The notes under the pieces are model-generated. The model did not search any database. It was not told the DNA's origin and saw only the letters and a list, made by a program, of their open reading frames with translations. Made by a program: the position numbers and the translations under genes. 32,152 nt of DNA. Source: an uncultured Comamonadaceae bacterium. GTDB lineage: Bacteria > Pseudomonadota > Gammaproteobacteria > Burkholderiales > Burkholderiaceae. Shown piece by piece: positions 9,869-18,143 of this stretch. Numbering within the stretch: the stretch's first letter is position 1; each line of letters starts with the position of its first letter. Where the stretch lies: assembly GCA_946482595.1 (NCBI GenBank), contig CAMLSD010000058.1:1-32152 (forward strand), in the 5' to 3' direction.

Positions 9869-10818
9869 GGGTCGTCGGGCACCACAAAACACCGTTCGGT
9901 CTCGTGCCAGCCGCCACCATCGGGGGCAGGCTGCAGGTGCACCCACAGCGCCGCGCGTGAGGTGGCTGACACCGGCTCCTGGCCCGCGCCCGGCTGCGGC
10001 CCGGCAGGCGGGGCCTCCCGGCGTTGCGCCGGCGAGAGCCACCGGGCCCGTGGCAGCCACACCCAGCCGGTGCGTTCATGCATGGCGGCCTGGCTGGCAG
10101 TCAGCCACGTGCCACGCAGGTGGGCCGGATTCAGCGCACCGCAGGCCGGCATCGGGTGGTCGGCGCGATGGAAGAGCCAGCCCCGCACAAAGGCGGCGCG
10201 CCGCCACGACATCGTGCCCCAGGGTGCGGGTGGGTCCAGCGCCAACTGGCGGTCGAACAGGCGGGCCAGCTTGGCCGAGAGCCGGTCGCGCCCGTCAGGG
10301 CCGATGAAGTCAGCGGCATCGACCTGGGGCTCCACACTGAGGCACAGATAGAACTTCACTGCAAGCTCCCAGTGCCATCGTTCGCCGTGGCGGTCCTCGA
10401 CGAGGAAGTCGATCTCGCCCAGCGTGCCGCCCTGTGGCGTGCGCACGACCTGCTGCGAGGCCATCAGGCGGTGCGTCGGCCCGTGCTGCAGGAAGAATTT
10501 CAGCAACTGCTCGGCATGACGGCCCAGCGGCAGGTGCCGTTCGCCGGGCGCGGCCGCAGGCACGAGTTCGTCCAGCGGCGATGGGCCGCCGGCTAACGCG
10601 CGCCGCTCCAGGTCCTGCAGCCAGTCCTGGATCAACCGCGAGTCCGGGGGGTCGAACCGATGGACCTCGGCACGGAAGTGCCCGGGCGTGGTGTTCAGCA
10701 GCGGGGGCGACAGCAGCAGCCAGCGCAGGTCGCGCAGGGCCTGGGCGCGGACTTCGAGCCCGACGCCGGGGTGGCCGGTGGGCGTCAGGTCGACTCGAGC
10801 GTGTCCCGTGCCAGGCAC
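9847..10818 (-). CDS. DUF1853 family protein
   Basis: Protein of about 323 residues matching the DUF1853/COG3782 family of unknown function. Notable is the central segment GEIDFLVEDRHGERWHWELAVKFYL, which has the E-x-D...E-x-A-V-K arrangement of PD-(D/E)XK nuclease-like folds; nuclease activity is my inference. VRAQALRDLRWLLLSPPLL near the start is the usual family N-terminus. The only plausible start is GTG at 10818, overlapping the end of the uracil-DNA glycosylase gene by 34 bp, so the two are translationally linked. The 3' end overlaps corA by 22 bp tail-to-tail. Confidence 0.82.
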   Translation of the reverse strand: MPGTGHARVDLTPTGHPGVGLEVRAQALRDLRWLLLSPPLLNTTPGHFRAEVHRFDPPDSRLIQDWLQDLERRALAGGPSPLDELVPAAAPGERHLPLGRHAEQLLKFFLQHGPTHRLMASQQVVRTPQGGTLGEIDFLVEDRHGERWHWELAVKFYLCLSVEPQVDAADFIGPDGRDRLSAKLARLFDRQLALDPPAPWGTMSWRRAAFVRGWLFHRADHPMPACGALNPAHLRGTWLTASQAAMHERTGWVWLPRARWLSPAQRREAPPAGPQPGAGQEPVSATSRAALWVHLQPAPDGGGWHETERCFVVPDDPQWRVPR

Positions 10819-11627
10819 AGGTCCTCCCAGGCCTTGGCCTTGTCGGGCAGGTTACGCAGCAGGTAGGCCGGGTGATAGGTGACGATCAACGGCACATCGT
10901 GATAGCGGTGCACCCGGCCGCGCAGCTTGCCGATGGCGTCGTTGGTCTGCAGCAGCGACTGAACGGCAAACCGGCCCATGGCCAGGATGATGCGCGGGCG
11001 CACCAGTTCAACCTGCCGGCGCAGGAAGGGCTCACACTGGGCCACTTCCTCGGGCAGCGGATTGCGGTTGCCCGGCGGGCGGCACTTCAGCACGTTGGCG
11101 ATGAACACCTGCTGCTCGGGCGGGGCTTCACTGCGGGTCAGGCCCACGGCGCGCAGCATGTTGTCGAGCAGCTTGCCGGCCTGGCCCACGAAGGGCTCGC
11201 CCAGCCGGTCCTCGTTTTCGCCCGGGGCTTCGCCCACGATCATCCAGTCGGCCTGTTCATGGCCAACACCGAACACCGTGTTGCGGCGGCCTTCGCACAG
11301 GCCGCAGGCGCGGCAACTGGTCACGGCCTCGCGCAGCGCGGGCCAGTCCATCTCGGCCACGCCCTCGGGGCGGCGCGCGGTGGTGCCCGGTGGTGCGACC
11401 GTCGGTGAGGCCACCGATGCCGGGGCCTGCAGGTGCCGGGTCTCAGGCGACGCGGCTTGCGCAGCCTGCATGACGGCTTCGACCGCAGGGGGGGGCGGTG
11501 CGGGTTCGACGTCGTGCGGCGCGGGCAGGTCGGTTTCGGGCTCGACCTCGGCGCCACCGGTGCGCAGCTCCCACGCCGGCAGGTTCATCGCCTTGAGCAG
11601 GGCGATCTGGCGGGTGTCCCAGCTCAT
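10785..11627 (-). CDS. Family 4-type uracil-DNA glycosylase (4Fe-4S)
   Basis: Base-excision repair enzyme removing uracil from DNA. From the ATG at 11627 it has 280 residues. A proline/alanine-rich low-complexity linker (about 25-95) precedes the catalytic domain. Cluster cysteines are C108-x2-C111 and C182-x15-C198, the spacing of family 4/5 UDGs, with Cys105 extra. Motif A is GEAPGENED (132-140) and motif B HPAYLLR (252-258). The ATG overlaps the rimI TGA by 4 bp (ATGA). It is often annotated as a DNA polymerase-related protein in Burkholderiales; activity is well supported for the family. Confidence 0.93.
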   Translation of the reverse strand: MSWDTRQIALLKAMNLPAWELRTGGAEVEPETDLPAPHDVEPAPPPPAVEAVMQAAQAASPETRHLQAPASVASPTVAPPGTTARRPEGVAEMDWPALREAVTSCRACGLCEGRRNTVFGVGHEQADWMIVGEAPGENEDRLGEPFVGQAGKLLDNMLRAVGLTRSEAPPEQQVFIANVLKCRPPGNRNPLPEEVAQCEPFLRRQVELVRPRIILAMGRFAVQSLLQTNDAIGKLRGRVHRYHDVPLIVTYHPAYLLRNLPDKAKAWEDLCLARDTLEST

Positions 11628-12100
11628 GGTGTCAGGCTCATCACGATCGCGTCCTCGCGCCGGCCCTGCGACGCCGGGTAGTAGCCGCGGCGCAGGCCCA
11701 CCTGACGAAAGCCATAACGCTCGTAGATGGCCCGTGCGCGGGCATTGCTGGTGCGCACTTCGAGCCACAGGGTGTCGATGCCGCGTTCGCGCGTGGACTC
11801 GCGCAGGGCCTCGAGCATCTGCAGTGCATGCCCGCGGCCCTGGTGCTGCGGGTGCACGGTGATGTTGAGCAGGTGCATTTCGTCCACACCGACCATGGCG
11901 ACGTAGTAGCCCAGCATCTGTCCGTCTTCGGCGCGCAGCACCCAGGCCGGGTAGCCGGCATGCAGCGAGTCGACAAAGTTGCCGCGTGACCACGGGAACT
12001 CGTAGGCGGCCTCTTCGATCGCCATCACCTCGTCGAGTGCCATCGGGGTCATGGTCATCAGGACCGGCTGCGTGGCAAGGGGGCTGATCTGTGCACTCAT
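11624..12100 (-). CDS. rimI: Ribosomal protein S18-alanine N-acetyltransferase RimI
   Basis: GNAT-family enzyme acetylating the N-terminus of ribosomal protein S18. It has 158 residues from the ATG at 12100. Seen: MAIEEAAYEFPWSRGNF (the E-x-x-x-x-x-x-P-W signature), LLNITVHPQHQGRGHA (acetyl-CoA loop at 83-92), LEVRTSNARARAIYERYGF and the C-terminal GRREDAIVMSL. It starts one base after the tsaB stop and overlaps the UDG gene by 4 bp. Tight tsaB-rimI linkage is common in bacteria and supports the assignment. Confidence 0.95.
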   Translation of the reverse strand: MSAQISPLATQPVLMTMTPMALDEVMAIEEAAYEFPWSRGNFVDSLHAGYPAWVLRAEDGQMLGYYVAMVGVDEMHLLNITVHPQHQGRGHALQMLEALRESTRERGIDTLWLEVRTSNARARAIYERYGFRQVGLRRGYYPASQGRREDAIVMSLTP

Positions 12101-12101
12101 G

Positions 12102-12842
12102 TCAGGCCCCCGCGACGGTGCTCGCGCCGAGCTGCGCCGCCTTGTGGGCTTCCCGTTCGGCCGTGGTCTGGGCGACCTTGTCGCGCACGTAGATCGGCAG
12201 CGCCAGGGCGGCGTCGAGCGCGTGTCCGTCAGCCCAGGCCGTGCGGGCAAGCCGCAGCAGCGCGGCGCCCTCCGGGGTGGCATTCGCAAGGGAACCCCGG
12301 GGTGCATCGGTGCCGAGCAGGGCCACGGCATTGCCGGCCAGCGTTGCGGCCGGGGTGTCCTGCAGGGCCTGCACCAGCGTGGCGGGTTCATGCAGCATCG
12401 GCTCGGACAGGCACTGCCAGCGGGCGCTGCCGTCAGCGTGGCGCCGATAACGGGCAGCGTAGATCTCGCCCATGCGGGCATCCTGGGCGGCCCAGACCTC
12501 GTTGCCCGCCCCAAGCGCATGAGCCGATTCGGCCACGGCCATCAGCGTGTCGAGGGCCAGCACCGGGCAGCCAGCCCCCAGCGCCAGCCCCTGGGCCACC
12601 GCGCAGGCCGTCCGCAGGCCGGTGAAGGCCCCCGGGCCGCGCCCGAAGGCGATCGCGTCGAGATCGCGAGGCTGCAGGCCGGCCTGTGCCAGCAGGTCCT
12701 GCAGGGCCGGCACGACCGTCGCCGACGCCTGGGCGCCGCCCTCGAGGGCGCAGACCCACTCCTGCGGCCCGGCACACAAGGCCAGGTGCAGGGTTTCGGT
12801 CGAGGAGTCGATCGCCAGCAGGCGAGGAGCGAGCGTGCACAT
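12102..12842 (-). CDS. tsaB: tRNA t6A threonylcarbamoyltransferase complex subunit TsaB
   Basis: Non-catalytic ASKHA-fold partner of TsaD in forming N6-threonylcarbamoyladenosine at A37 of ANN-decoding tRNAs. It has 246 residues, with the ASKHA N-terminus LLAIDSSTETLHLAL, the second motif AIAFGRGPGAFTGLRTACAVAQGLA, and the C-terminal ALPIYVRDKVAQTTAER. The ATG at 12842 leaves a 32-bp gap to divergent dacB (12875). It heads the cluster tsaB-rimI-udg-DUF1853. TsaC/Sua5, which makes the threonylcarbamoyl-AMP donor, is encoded at 15392-16390; tsaD is not in the window. Confidence 0.95.
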   Translation of the reverse strand: MCTLAPRLLAIDSSTETLHLALCAGPQEWVCALEGGAQASATVVPALQDLLAQAGLQPRDLDAIAFGRGPGAFTGLRTACAVAQGLALGAGCPVLALDTLMAVAESAHALGAGNEVWAAQDARMGEIYAARYRRHADGSARWQCLSEPMLHEPATLVQALQDTPAATLAGNAVALLGTDAPRGSLANATPEGAALLRLARTAWADGHALDAALALPIYVRDKVAQTTAEREAHKAAQLGASTVAGA

Positions 12843-12862
12843 GCGGGCAGTTTACCGGCCGG

Positions 12863-12868
12863 GATAAT
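12863..12868 (+). promoter_or_regulatory. Possible -10 element of dacB
   Basis: GATAAT lies seven bases before the ATG of dacB, so the transcription start would fall on or next to the start codon (leaderless or near-leaderless mRNA). No good -35 box sits 16-18 bp upstream. This is inferred from base pattern only. Confidence 0.35.
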
Positions 12869-12874
12869 GTGCCC

Positions 12875-14362
12875 ATGCCTGCTGCCCTCAATTCCTGCAC
12901 TTCCCGCATGCTGCGTTTGTCCGGCCGGTCCCGGCCCGCGCTGGCCCTTCGAGCCTTGACCTGGCTGGTGGCCGGCGGCCTGATGCTGGCGGGTGGCGCC
13001 CTGGCGCGCGAGCCGGTGCTGCCGCCGGAAGTGGAGGCCGCGCTGGCGCGCGCAAAACTGCCGCGCGATGCGCTGGTGGTGCAGGTCGAGGAGGTGGGGG
13101 CGGCCCAGCCGAGGCTGTCGCACCGCGCGCAGGTGGCGGTGAACCCGGCCTCGATCATGAAGCTCATCACCACCTATGCCGCACTCGACCTGCTCGGGCC
13201 GGCCTACACCTGGCACACGCCGGTGCTGGCCGACGGACCGATCCGCGGCGGGGTGCTCGAAGGCAACCTCTACATCGTCGGCCAGGGTGACCCGAAGCTG
13301 GTCGTCGAGCGCCTGTGGCTGCTGATGCGCCGCCTGCAGCAGCAGGGGGTGCAGGAGATCCGGGGCGACATCGTGCTCGACCGCAGTGCGTTCGACATGC
13401 CCGCCGGCAACCCGGCCGACTTCGACGGCGAGCCGCTGCGGCCCTACAACGTGCTGCCCGACGCGCTGCTGGTGAACTTCAAGTCGATGGTGCTGAGCTT
13501 CGTGCCCGATGCCGCGGCCGGTGTGGCGCGGGTGGCGGTGGAGCCACCGATGGCACGCCTGCAGGTCGACACCCTCGTGCCACTGGACCAGACCGGGCCA
13601 TGCGACGACTGGCGTGCAGCGCTGGGTGGGGACTTCAGCGACAGCCAGCGGGTGCGCTGGACCGGCCGCTACCCGCTGAGCTGCGGCGAGCGCACCTGGC
13701 CGGTGGCCTCGCCTGACCCGCAGGGCTACAACGCCCGTGCCATCGAGGGCATGTGGCGGCACCTGGGCGGGCGCCTGGGTGGGCGGGTGCGTGACGGGCT
13801 GGCGCCGTCCGGCCCGGGTGTGCAGCAACTGGCGCGCAGCAGCTCACCGCCGCTTGCCGAAATGGTGCGCGACATCAACAAGTTCAGCAACAACACGATG
13901 GCGCGGCAGGTGTTCCTGACGCTGGGGCTGGTGAGGCGCAACGCAGGTCAGCCGGAGGTGGCGCGCGCGGTGGTCCAGGAGTGGCTGCGCGAACGCCTGG
14001 GGGCGGACGCTGACGGTGTGGTGCTCGACAACGGCTCGGGGCTGTCACGCGACGCCCGGGCGTCGGCGATGGTCCTGGCGCGACTGCTGCAGTCGGCCTG
14101 GGCCAGCCCGGTGATGTCCGAGCTGATGAGCTCGCTGCCGGTGTCGGGGGTGGACGGCACGATGCGCCGCGCCACCAGTGTGGCCGGGCTGGCGCATCTC
14201 AAGACCGGGTCCTTGCAGGACGTGGCCGGTGTGGCCGGCTACGTGCTCGGGGCCAGCGGCCGCCGCTATGTGCTGGTGGCGATCGTGAACCATCCGCAGG
14301 CCGCGGCGGCCCGCCCGGCCTTCGAGGCGCTGGTGGCCTGGACCATCCGGGACCGGCGCTGA
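12875..14362 (+). CDS. dacB: D-alanyl-D-alanine carboxypeptidase/endopeptidase DacB (PBP4)
   Basis: Periplasmic class C penicillin-binding protein that cleaves D-Ala-D-Ala and peptide cross-links in peptidoglycan. It has 495 residues: signal peptide about 20-45, S93-I-M-K96, S338-N-N340 and K443-T-G445. The large insertion between the first two motifs is the PBP4 hallmark. A downstream in-frame ATG at 12908 would shorten the long N-terminus and remains possible; there is no clear ribosome-binding site before 12875. It is divergent from tsaB. Its stop lies inside a hairpin shared with the convergent lipoprotein gene. Confidence 0.94.
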   Translation: MPAALNSCTSRMLRLSGRSRPALALRALTWLVAGGLMLAGGALAREPVLPPEVEAALARAKLPRDALVVQVEEVGAAQPRLSHRAQVAVNPASIMKLITTYAALDLLGPAYTWHTPVLADGPIRGGVLEGNLYIVGQGDPKLVVERLWLLMRRLQQQGVQEIRGDIVLDRSAFDMPAGNPADFDGEPLRPYNVLPDALLVNFKSMVLSFVPDAAAGVARVAVEPPMARLQVDTLVPLDQTGPCDDWRAALGGDFSDSQRVRWTGRYPLSCGERTWPVASPDPQGYNARAIEGMWRHLGGRLGGRVRDGLAPSGPGVQQLARSSSPPLAEMVRDINKFSNNTMARQVFLTLGLVRRNAGQPEVARAVVQEWLRERLGADADGVVLDNGSGLSRDARASAMVLARLLQSAWASPVMSELMSSLPVSGVDGTMRRATSVAGLAHLKTGSLQDVAGVAGYVLGASGRRYVLVAIVNHPQAAAARPAFEALVAWTIRDRR

Positions 14363-14390
14363 CGCCACCGGCCCCGGGCCCGGGCGTCAG
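14359..14390. terminator. Shared hairpin between convergent dacB and SGNH-type lipoprotein genes
   Basis: Perfect 8-bp arms CTGACGCC (14359-14366) and GGCGTCAG (14383-14390) enclose a GC-only core (CCGGGCCCGG). Each arm contains the TGA stop of one of the converging genes. No U tract follows on either strand, so it may act as a weak bidirectional or factor-dependent terminator. Confidence 0.5.
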
Positions 14391-15349
14391 AACGGGTTCT
14401 CGCGAATGCGTTCCAGGGCCAGGTCGGCCCACAGCTTGTTCATGTTGGGGCTGAGGTGCTGGTCGTCAGCATAGACGTACAGCAGCAGGCGGCCGGTCGT
14501 GATGTCCGGGCGCAGCGTGGCCGAGGTGCAGTCGATCGCGCTCAGCCCGTCCTGGCAGGCGCCCTGGTCATGGATGTACGAACCGTACTGCCCGCGGTCG
14601 TCCTCGACGATGCGGCGCACCAGGTCGGCCCCCAGCACCACGGCGGCAAATCGGCCGTCGTTGGTGATGGTGTCGCGCATGCCGCGGTTGTAGTCGGCCG
14701 TCAGGTCGGTCAGCAGCTTCTTGCGGCCGGCCACCAAGGCTTCCTGGGCGGTGCCATAGGGCGCCAGCCCGACGTCGGGCGTGGTCATCACCACCACCCG
14801 CGCGCCCAGGCCGATCATGCGGTTGACCTGTGCGCCCATCGCCTTGCCCAGGTCGTAGGCGGCGGCCAGCAATGCGGCGGAAGTCTGTTCGGCCGACTGT
14901 GCAGCGAGGGCCTTCACGTCGTTGGCACCCGCCAGGATCAGCACGAGGTCACCGTCGCGGAAGCCACCGGCGGCCACATGCTGGTCGATCTGCGCCGTGA
15001 CGTCGGCCGTGCGCGCACCCGGCTGGGCATACAGCAGCGCCTTGGACGTGTCGCGGCCCAGCGGGTTGCACTGCGCGAACGAGTAATCGAACCTGTCGGC
15101 CACGGCCTGGTTCCACAGGCGGTACTCGTCACAGTCCAGCGCGCCGGCGTCGGTCAGGTCGTTGACCGAAAATTTGCGTCCGGCCTGTGCGCCGCTGCCG
15201 ATGTAGCTGTACTCGTCACCGAAGGAGATGATGCGGGCCGGCTCGAAGGCCTCGAAGGTGCTGCCGCCACAGCTGGCGAGCACCACGGCGACGCTGGTGA
15301 GGGCGGCCGCCTTCAGGCGGGGCCACCAGCGGAAGGAACTCAGGGACAT
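14387..15349 (-). CDS. SGNH/GDSL-type lipoprotein with altered nucleophile site
   Basis: A 320-residue lipoprotein with signal peptide and lipobox L24-A-S-C27. The body has the SGNH-hydrolase layout: block I SFGDEYSYIG (43-51), block III GAND (141-144) and block V D295-D-Q-H298-L-S. The residue normally the catalytic serine of GDSx is Glu46, so classical serine esterase activity is doubtful unless Ser48 substitutes. From memory, related Burkholderiales lipoproteins also read FGDE, so this may be family-wide. The ATG at 15349 has GGAG five bases upstream and beats the in-frame ATG at 15367. It converges on dacB and lies about 40 bp after the tsaC/sua5 stop. Confidence 0.82.
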   Translation of the reverse strand: MSLSSFRWWPRLKAAALTSVAVVLASCGGSTFEAFEPARIISFGDEYSYIGSGAQAGRKFSVNDLTDAGALDCDEYRLWNQAVADRFDYSFAQCNPLGRDTSKALLYAQPGARTADVTAQIDQHVAAGGFRDGDLVLILAGANDVKALAAQSAEQTSAALLAAAYDLGKAMGAQVNRMIGLGARVVVMTTPDVGLAPYGTAQEALVAGRKKLLTDLTADYNRGMRDTITNDGRFAAVVLGADLVRRIVEDDRGQYGSYIHDQGACQDGLSAIDCTSATLRPDITTGRLLLYVYADDQHLSPNMNKLWADLALERIRENPF

Positions 15350-15391
15350 GAACACTCCGTCAGGCAAGGAGAAAGTAGGGGCAGGCGCGGC

Positions 15392-16390
15392 TCACGAAGC
15401 CGCCGCCCGGTTCAGGCGGTCGCGCACGCCGTCCCACTCGGGGGACTCCGGCGGGCTTTCCACCCAGATGAGCTGCACGCCCAGGGCGTCCAGATCGCGC
15501 AGTGTGGCAAACAGGCCCTGCGCCGCACCCGCGGCGTCGTCGGGCATCGGCCGATGCGGCATGCCGCGCGGCGCCCGGACCGTGCGTGAATATAGCGCCA
15601 GCTTCACGGTCGAGGCGTTGCCCAGCACCTCCAGCGCAGTGCGCAGGGTCTTGGGGTCCATCAGCCTGACCTTGGCGCGCGGGGCGTAGTGGGCCTCCAG
15701 TGTGCCCGAGGCACGCGGTGCCTGATCGTCGCGATCAAGCAGCGGCTGGCCGATCGCCTGCTCGATCCTTGCGCGCGTCAGCACCCCCGGGCGCAGCAGC
15801 ACCGGGCGACCCCGGCTGCAGTCGATGATGGTCGACTCGATGCCGACCTCGCACGGGCCGCCGTCGAGCACCAGCACGTCCTCGCCGAACTCCCCGGCCA
15901 CATGGGCGGCCGTGGTCGGGCTGACCCGCCCGAACAGGTTGGCGCTGGGGGCGGCCACCCCCTGCACCCCGAGCGTTGCGCATGCGCGCAGCAGCGCCTG
16001 GGCGACCGGATGGGACGGGCAGCGCAGCCCGATGGTGTCCTGGCCACCGGCCGCTGCGGCAGCCACACCCGGGCGGCGCGGCACGATCACCGTGAGCGGC
16101 CCCGGCCAGAAGGCCTGCATCAGGCGGCGCGCGACCTCGGGCAGTTCGGCGGCGAGTGCGTCTGCTGCCTCGGGCGAGGGCACATGCACGATCAGCGGAT
16201 GGTCGGCCGGGCGGCCCTTGGCCGCAAAGATCGCTGCAACGGCCTGGTCGTCCAGGGCGTTGGCCCCCAGGCCATAGACGGTTTCGGTCGGCAGCGCCAC
16301 CAGCCGGCCGTCGGCCAGCGCCTGTGCAGCGAGCTGCACATGGGCCGGGTCACGGCCGTCCAGCAGGCGGGGGAGGGGGGCGGCAGGCAT
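15392..16390 (-). CDS. tsaC: L-threonylcarbamoyladenylate synthase (Sua5/YwlC type, TsaC family)
   Basis: Makes threonylcarbamoyl-AMP from Thr, bicarbonate and ATP for tRNA t6A synthesis. It has 332 residues: the YrdC domain at about 10-210 (PTETVYGLGANA at 34-45, AAKGRPADHPLIVHV, AAPSANLFGRVSPTTAAHV, IESTIID) and a C-terminal extension typical of the longer Sua5 form (SGTLEAHYAPRAKVRL linker). Its ATG overlaps the purK TGA by one base (TGATG), so it is the third gene of purE-purK-sua5. With tsaB 3.5 kb away, two of the four t6A proteins lie in this window. The symbol sua5 would serve equally well. Confidence 0.94.
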   Translation of the reverse strand: MPAAPLPRLLDGRDPAHVQLAAQALADGRLVALPTETVYGLGANALDDQAVAAIFAAKGRPADHPLIVHVPSPEAADALAAELPEVARRLMQAFWPGPLTVIVPRRPGVAAAAAGGQDTIGLRCPSHPVAQALLRACATLGVQGVAAPSANLFGRVSPTTAAHVAGEFGEDVLVLDGGPCEVGIESTIIDCSRGRPVLLRPGVLTRARIEQAIGQPLLDRDDQAPRASGTLEAHYAPRAKVRLMDPKTLRTALEVLGNASTVKLALYSRTVRAPRGMPHRPMPDDAAGAAQGLFATLRDLDALGVQLIWVESPPESPEWDGVRDRLNRAAAS

Positions 16391-17550
16391 CAGAACGCTG
16401 GCAGGCCGAGCAGCTCGGCGCAACGCAGGGCCACCTCGCGGGCCTCGTGGGCACTCGCGGCGGTGATGTTCAGGTGGCCCATCTTGCGTCCACGCCGCGC
16501 GGACACCTTGCCGTACAGGTGCAGGTGCGTGCCCGGGAGCGCCAGCACGGCCGCCCAGTCGGGCTCGCGCTCGCGGCCCTGGGCATCGAACCAAAGATCG
16601 CCCAGCAGATTGAGCATCACCACGGGCGAATGCAGCCTGGGCGCAACCAGCGGCAGGCCGGCCATCGCGCGCACCTGCAGGTCGAACTGCGACACGTTGC
16701 AGGCGTCCATCGTGTAGTGGCCCGAGTTGTGCGGCCGCGGTGCCATCTCGTTGGCCACGATGCGGCCATCGCGCAGCACGAACAGCTCCACGCACAGCAC
16801 CCCCACATAGTGCATCGAGGCGGCGACGGTCTCGGCCGCGCGCACCGCCTGCGCCTGCAATTCGGCGGTGAGGTCGGGTGCCGGCACGGTGGTGACGGCG
16901 AGGATGCCGCCGCGGTGCAGGTTCTGCTGCAGCGGGAAGTGCACCAGTTCACCATCGGCATTGCGGGCCACGATCACGCTGACCTCGAAGGCGAGGTCCA
17001 GGCGCTTTTCGAGCACGCAGCGCACCTGGCGCAGCTCGGCCCAGGCCGCGGCGAGTTCGTCGCGGGTGCTCACGGTGACCTGACCCTTGCCGTCATAGCC
17101 CAGGCTGGCCGTCTTCAGGATGCCCGGCAGCAGGCCCTCGTCGACGGCGGCGAGGTCGGCGGCAGTCTCGATCACCGCATAGGGCGCGCACGGCACCCCA
17201 CAGGCGCCGAAATGCGCTTTTTCGCGCGCGCGGTCCTGGCAGATCGCCACGGCTTCGGCACCGGGTGCAACCGGGCGGTGGGCGCCCAGTGTGGCCAGTG
17301 CGCCCGCCGGCACGTTCTCGAACTCGGTGGTCACGGCCGCGCTGCGCTGCATCAGCTGCGCCAGCCCCTGTTCATCCAGGTAGTCGGCCTGGATGTGATA
17401 GTGGGCGACCAGACCCGCCGGGCTGGCCGGATCGGGGTCGAGCACGGCGGTGAAATAGCCCATCTGCTGGGCGGCATGCACGAACATGCGGCCCAGCTGG
17501 CCACCGCCCATCACGCCCAGCGTGGCCCCTGGCAGGATGGCCCGGCTCAT
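16390..17550 (-). CDS. purK: N5-carboxyaminoimidazole ribonucleotide synthase PurK
   Basis: ATP-grasp enzyme converting AIR and bicarbonate to N5-CAIR in purine synthesis; PurE then uses the product. It has 386 residues. It begins [19 protein letters not shown] (nucleotide-fold start) and continues with TTEFENVP, the ATP-grasp region [16 protein letters not shown], and the catalytic stretch [18 protein letters not shown]. The ATG at 17550 overlaps the purE TGA by 4 bp, and the stop overlaps the next ATG by 1 bp. Length and motifs are normal. Confidence 0.97.
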   Translation of the reverse strand: MSRAILPGATLGVMGGGQLGRMFVHAAQQMGYFTAVLDPDPASPAGLVAHYHIQADYLDEQGLAQLMQRSAAVTTEFENVPAGALATLGAHRPVAPGAEAVAICQDRAREKAHFGACGVPCAPYAVIETAADLAAVDEGLLPGILKTASLGYDGKGQVTVSTRDELAAAWAELRQVRCVLEKRLDLAFEVSVIVARNADGELVHFPLQQNLHRGGILAVTTVPAPDLTAELQAQAVRAAETVAASMHYVGVLCVELFVLRDGRIVANEMAPRPHNSGHYTMDACNVSQFDLQVRAMAGLPLVAPRLHSPVVMLNLLGDLWFDAQGREREPDWAAVLALPGTHLHLYGKVSARRGRKMGHLNITAASAHEAREVALRCAELLGLPAF

Positions 17551-18053
17551 GGTGTGGTGTATCCCGGCAGCGCCATGGCACGGGCCGCTTCGGTCTGGCG
17601 GGCCCGGAACGCGTCGAGCTGGGCGCGCAGCGCCGGGTTGCCGGTGGCCAGCATGGCCACTGCAAACAGCGCGGCGTTGGCGGCACCGGCCACACCGATC
17701 GCGAAGGTGGCCACCGGCACGCCCTTGGGCATCTGCACGATCGAATGCAGGGAGTCGACCCCCTGCAGGTGGCGGCTGGGCACCGGCACGCCCAGCACCG
17801 GCACGGTGGTCTTGGCCGCCAGCATGCCCGGGAGATGGGCGGCGCCGCCGGCTCCGGCAATGATGGCAACGAGCCCGCGCCCGGCGGCGGACTCGGCATA
17901 GGCGAACATGTCGTCGGGCATGCGATGGGCCGAGACCACACGGGCCTCATGCGGCACGCCGAACTCGGCGAGAATCTGGGCGGCGTTTTGCATGACGTCC
18001 CAATCACTGTTGGAACCCATGACCACACCAACGAGGGGCGAAGCGCCTGTCAC
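17547..18053 (-). CDS. purE: N5-carboxyaminoimidazole ribonucleotide mutase PurE
   Basis: Class I PurE, rearranging N5-CAIR to CAIR. It has 168 residues with [12 protein letters not shown] (nucleotide/phosphate site), SAHRMPDDM (41-49) containing the catalytic histidine, and [12 protein letters not shown] (66-77). The start is GTG at 18053, preceded by GGAG eight bases upstream; the first ATG falls inside the active-site strand and is too late. It leads the coupled series purE-purK-sua5 and is divergent from cnoX across a 90-bp spacer that must hold both promoters. Confidence 0.96.
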   Translation of the reverse strand: MTGASPLVGVVMGSNSDWDVMQNAAQILAEFGVPHEARVVSAHRMPDDMFAYAESAAGRGLVAIIAGAGGAAHLPGMLAAKTTVPVLGVPVPSRHLQGVDSLHSIVQMPKGVPVATFAIGVAGAANAALFAVAMLATGNPALRAQLDAFRARQTEAARAMALPGYTTP

Positions 18054-18143
18054 AGCTGGCTCCAGTGGGGTGAAAGCGTGATTTTAGGCGGGGCTTGGAA
18101 ATCCCCCCGCACGGCCCCAACTGGCACTGTCCGAGGAATGCCC

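Noticed and set aside
15689..17901. Long plus-strand frames across tsaC, purK and purE
   Set aside because: All three minus-strand genes have clear motifs and coupled starts, and the plus frames have low-complexity translations.
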